Shown here: positions 7,162-9,804 of the stretch, one piece after another | Position numbering within the stretch: the first letter of the stretch is position 1 | Layout of the letters: each line of letters begins with the position of its first letter | Source: Burkholderiales bacterium | GTDB lineage: Bacteria; Pseudomonadota; Gammaproteobacteria; Burkholderiales; Usitatibacteraceae | DNA: 9,804 bases | Assembly (NCBI GenBank): GCA_017880705.1 | Contig: JADGRS010000089.1 | Location: forward strand, 1 to 9,804 | Reading direction: 5' to 3' | Notes under the pieces: model-generated | Told to the model about the DNA's origin: nothing | The model's input: only the letters and a program-made list of their open reading frames with translations | Databases searched by the model: none | Position numbers and translations under genes: made by a program

Positions 7162-7872
7162 GTGGAAGCCCATATCCTTGTTGTAGATGACGACGTAGCC
7201 ATCCGCGAGCTGGTCCGCGAATATCTGGTCGAACACGATTTCCAGGTCTCCCTCGCGGAGACCGGCGCCGACATGGACAAGGTCCTCGGCGCGGAGATCG
7301 TGGATTTGGTGATCCTCGATCTGAAGCTTCCCGACGAGGACGGCCTCGCGATCGCGCGGCGCCTGCGCGAATCGCTCGACCTCCCCATCATCATCCTCAC
7401 GGGACGCAAGGAAGAGGCCGACCGCATCATGGGCCTCGAGCTCGGGGCCGACGACTACGTCACCAAGCCCTTCAGCCAGCGCGAGCTCCTGGCGCGCATC
7501 AAGGCGGTATTGCGGCGCACCGAGGGCAAGCGCGCCACCCGCCGCGGCGAGAGCGTGCGCGCCTTCAAGTTCTCGGGCTGGGAGCTCAACACCGGCACCC
7601 GCAAGCTGAAGGGCCCCGACAACCGCAATGTCGAATTGACCAACAGCGAGTACGCGCTGCTGGTGGCCTTCCTGCGCGCGCCCGGGCGAATCCTCACCCG
7701 CGACCAGCTGCTCGAGTCGAGCCGGCTGCACGACGACATCTACGACCGCTCCATCGACGTGCAGATCCTGCGCCTGCGCCGCAAGATCGAGGAAAGTCCA
7801 AACCAACCCACGCTCATCCGCACGGAGCGAGGCGCGGGCTACTACCTCAATTCGACCGTAGAAACCGTGTGA
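7162..7872 (+). CDS. OmpR/PhoB-family response regulator
   Basis: This is a DNA-binding response regulator of 236 residues. The N-terminal receiver (about 3-117) has Asp9-Asp10, phospho-acceptor Asp53 in VILDLKLPDEDG, Thr80 in IIILTGR and Lys102 in VTKPFSQREL. The C-terminal winged helix (about 135-232) shows LTNSEYALLVAFL, RILTRDQLLE, the recognition-helix stretch RSIDVQILRLRRKIE and the wing TERGAGYYL. Overall it resembles the TorR/ArcA-like branch, but the name is not assigned. The start is GTG at 7162: an in-frame TAA lies at 7123-7125 and no ATG follows it, and the receiver needs HILVVDD from residue 4. No Shine-Dalgarno sequence precedes it, only a C9 run, so efficiency is doubtful or the run length is wrong. 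The stop overlaps the next gene's GTG by 4 bases, pointing to coupled translation with the HyfB-like subunit. Confidence 0.93.
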   Translation: MEAHILVVDDDVAIRELVREYLVEHDFQVSLAETGADMDKVLGAEIVDLVILDLKLPDEDGLAIARRLRESLDLPIIILTGRKEEADRIMGLELGADDYVTKPFSQRELLARIKAVLRRTEGKRATRRGESVRAFKFSGWELNTGTRKLKGPDNRNVELTNSEYALLVAFLRAPGRILTRDQLLESSRLHDDIYDRSIDVQILRLRRKIEESPNQPTLIRTERGAGYYLNSTVETV

Positions 7873-9804
7873 ACGGTTCGCCGCTGCTCGCGATCGACGG
7901 CATCCTCGTCGTCGTCGCGGCATGGCTCGTGATAGGTCTGGCGGGCATCATCGCGCTGCGCAACTTCCACGTTGTCGCGCGAATCCTCTTCCCGATGTCG
8001 GCCGCGCTGAGCGTGGCGCTCGCCGCGCTCGCGCTCGCGGCGCTACCCTCCACTCCGCAGATCGGCATTCTCGCGATCGGGCTGCCCGGGCTTCCCTTCC
8101 ACGTGCGCCTGGACGCGCTCTCGGCCTTCTTCCTCGTATTGCTCGGCATCGCGAGCGCCGGCATCTCGATCTTCGCAGGCGGGTATTTCCGCGTGGGCGA
8201 AGGCACGCCTCCCGGGCTCATCTGCCTGCAGTACCAGCTCTTCCTCGCGGCGATGGCAATGGTGCTGCTCGCCGACGACGCCTATGCCTTCATGGTGAGC
8301 TGGGAGATGATGGCGCTCTCGTCCTTCTTCCTGGTGACGACTAACCATCGCATTCCCGAGATCCAGCGCGCGGGCTACCTGTACCTCCTGATCGCGCACG
8401 TCGGCGCGATCGCCATCCTGCTCTGCTTCGGGGTGCTGCAAGCCAACACCGGCGACTATACGTTCGCCAACATGCGCGCCCAGCACCTCTCGCCTTTCTG
8501 GGCCTCGTGCGCGTTCCTCCTCGCCCTCTTCGGCTTCGGCGCCAAGGCGGGCGTCCTGCCGCTGCACATCTGGCTGCCCGAGGCGCATCCGGCCGCGCCT
8601 TCGCCGGTATCGGCGCTCATGAGCGGCGTGATGCTGAAGACCGCGATCTACGGCATGCTGCGCGTCGCCTTCGACCTCGCCGGCACGCCGATCTGGTGGT
8701 GGGGCGTGGTGGCGCTCGTTCTCGGACTTGCGACGGCGCTCTTCGGCGTGGTGTTCGCGGCGGCGCAGGTCGACATGAAGCGCCTGCTCGCCTATTCCTC
8801 GATCGAGAACATCGGGCTCATCGTCATGGGCATGGGGCTCGCGATGGTGTTCACCGCCTACCGCATGCCGTCGCTCTCTGCCCTTGCGATGACCGCGATG
8901 CTCTACCACTGCCTCAACCATGCGATGTTCAAGAGCCTGCTCTTCCTGGGCACGGGGTCGGTGCTGCACGCCACCCACGAGCGCAGCCTCGGCAAGCTAG
9001 GGGGCCTCATGCGCTACATGCCCTGGGTGGCGGGCACGACGCTCGTGGGAGTGATCGCGAGCGCGGGGCTGCCGCCCTCGAACGGCTTCGTCTCCGAGTG
9101 GCTGCTGCTGCAGAGCTTCCTCTTCACCGGCGGGCTGCCCAACCCGTACCTGAAGATGCTGGTGCCGATCTTCGCCGCCGGCGTGGCGCTGGTCGCGGCG
9201 CTCGCGGGCTACGTGATGGTGAAGTTCTTCGGCGTGATCTTCCTCGGGCGCCCGCGCGAGGAGCGGCTCTCGCAGGCCAAGGACGCTGGCGCCCTCGAGC
9301 GCCTGGGCCTCATCTGGCTCACGGTGTTCTGCGTGCTGCTGGGCCTGTTTCCCGTCGCCGTCATCGGCATCATCGACCCGATTCCCTACGAGCTCGTGGG
9401 CCGCGGCCTCGCGCAGAGCGGGCGCGTCGGCGACTGGCTGTTGCTGGCGCCCGTCTCCGCGGAACGCGCATCGTACAGCCCGCTGCTGCTTCTGCTGGCG
9501 ACCCTCGCGCTCGCGCTCTTCGCGATCTTGCTCGTGCGCCGCCTCTACCACGGGCGGCTGCGCCGCGCGCCGCCCTGGGCATGCGGCTTTTCCGCGGACC
9601 CGACGGCGCGCATGCAGGACACGGCGGAAGGATTCGGCCAGCCCATCCGCCAGATCTTCGAGCCCTTCTACCGCATGCGGCGCGAGCTTCCGACGCCCTT
9701 CGACCGCGCGCCGCGCTACAGCGTCGTGGTCGAGGATCCGCTGTGGGCGTGGGTGTACCTGCGCATCGCGGCGGCCACCGAATCGGTGTCGCGCGTCGTC
9801 GGCC
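7869..9804 (+). CDS. hyfB: HyfB/HycC-like antiporter-type membrane subunit (3' end cut by window edge)
   Basis: This is an inner-membrane subunit homologous to complex I NuoL/M and Mrp antiporters, of the kind in hydrogenase-4/formate hydrogenlyase complexes, where it is thought to move protons or Na+. The frame is open for 645 codons from GTG 7869 to the window end; E. coli HyfB has 672, so little is missing. Many hydrophobic helices are seen. Key ion-path residues match NuoM by position: Glu146 in SWEMMALSSFFLV, Lys226 in FGAKAGVLPLHIWLPEAHP, Lys257 in MLKTAIYG, and Glu410 in SEWLLL. LAYSSIENIG (308-317) and the C-terminal WACGF plus ARMQDTAEGFGQPIRQIF (580-597) favour HyfB/HycC over NuoM. 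The GTGA overlap with the regulator stop supports an operon. Whether a [NiFe] catalytic subunit follows cannot be seen, so hydrogenase activity is not claimed. Confidence 0.9.
   Translation, partial: MNGSPLLAIDGILVVVAAWLVIGLAGIIALRNFHVVARILFPMSAALSVALAALALAALPSTPQIGILAIGLPGLPFHVRLDALSAFFLVLLGIASAGISIFAGGYFRVGEGTPPGLICLQYQLFLAAMAMVLLADDAYAFMVSWEMMALSSFFLVTTNHRIPEIQRAGYLYLLIAHVGAIAILLCFGVLQANTGDYTFANMRAQHLSPFWASCAFLLALFGFGAKAGVLPLHIWLPEAHPAAPSPVSALMSGVMLKTAIYGMLRVAFDLAGTPIWWWGVVALVLGLATALFGVVFAAAQVDMKRLLAYSSIENIGLIVMGMGLAMVFTAYRMPSLSALAMTAMLYHCLNHAMFKSLLFLGTGSVLHATHERSLGKLGGLMRYMPWVAGTTLVGVIASAGLPPSNGFVSEWLLLQSFLFTGGLPNPYLKMLVPIFAAGVALVAALAGYVMVKFFGVIFLGRPREERLSQAKDAGALERLGLIWLTVFCVLLGLFPVAVIGIIDPIPYELVGRGLAQSGRVGDWLLLAPVSAERASYSPLLLLLATLALALFAILLVRRLYHGRLRRAPPWACGFSADPTARMQDTAEGFGQPIRQIFEPFYRMRRELPTPFDRAPRYSVVVEDPLWAWVYLRIAAATESVSRVVG

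Noticed and set aside
8043..9551. Two long minus-strand frames across the HyfB-like gene
   Set aside because: They are antisense shadows with charged, repetitive composition. The plus frame encodes a clear multi-helix membrane protein with family motifs across the whole stretch.
1..9804. Mobile elements, CRISPR arrays, tRNA genes or a hidden defence system
   Set aside because: No terminal inverted repeats, transposase motifs, regular direct repeats, tRNA-like cloverleaf or defence-type domains were seen. All large frames are explained by housekeeping, pilus, signalling and respiratory families.

Overview
The window is GC-rich, densely coded bacterial DNA. I read it as a betaproteobacterium: yggS lies divergent to a pilT-pilU pair, and the reading frames strongly favour G/C at third positions. 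The order or genus cannot be fixed from sequence alone. Most genes belong to well-known families. The less ordinary part is the right half, where a divergent sensor/regulator pair abuts a complex-I-like membrane gene.

Left block (1-2941). A truncated yggS (PLP-binding homeostasis protein) runs leftward off the edge. Diverging from it across about 100 bp is pilT-pilU, the two type IV pilus retraction ATPases. The pair is closed by a REP-like palindrome and a strong rho-independent terminator with a C(UUCG)G loop.

Middle block (2942-4508). A small predicted exported protein and a CsbD-family stress protein form a short rightward unit. It converges, with a 4-bp gap, on a leftward EAL-domain protein that keeps the expected catalytic residues of a cyclic-di-GMP phosphodiesterase. 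No GGDEF domain is present, so the EAL protein should lower c-di-GMP. Its position between pilus retraction genes and a sensor kinase fits a surface-behaviour or motility role, but that is inference.

Right block (4601-9804). A large leftward hybrid histidine kinase (MASE1 membrane sensor, PAS, HisKA, HATPase, receiver) diverges from an OmpR-family response regulator across a 74-bp gap. The regulator's stop codon overlaps, by 4 bp, the GTG start of a HyfB/HycC-type antiporter-like membrane subunit (group 4 hydrogenase or formate-hydrogenlyase-type complex), which runs off the right edge. The layout suggests a two-component system next to, and co-transcribed with, the membrane complex it may control. 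The regulator's start is odd: a GTG with no Shine-Dalgarno sequence, placed just after a run of nine C's. One extra C would fuse the gene to an upstream ATG.

No tRNA, rRNA, CRISPR array, insertion sequence or prophage gene was seen.
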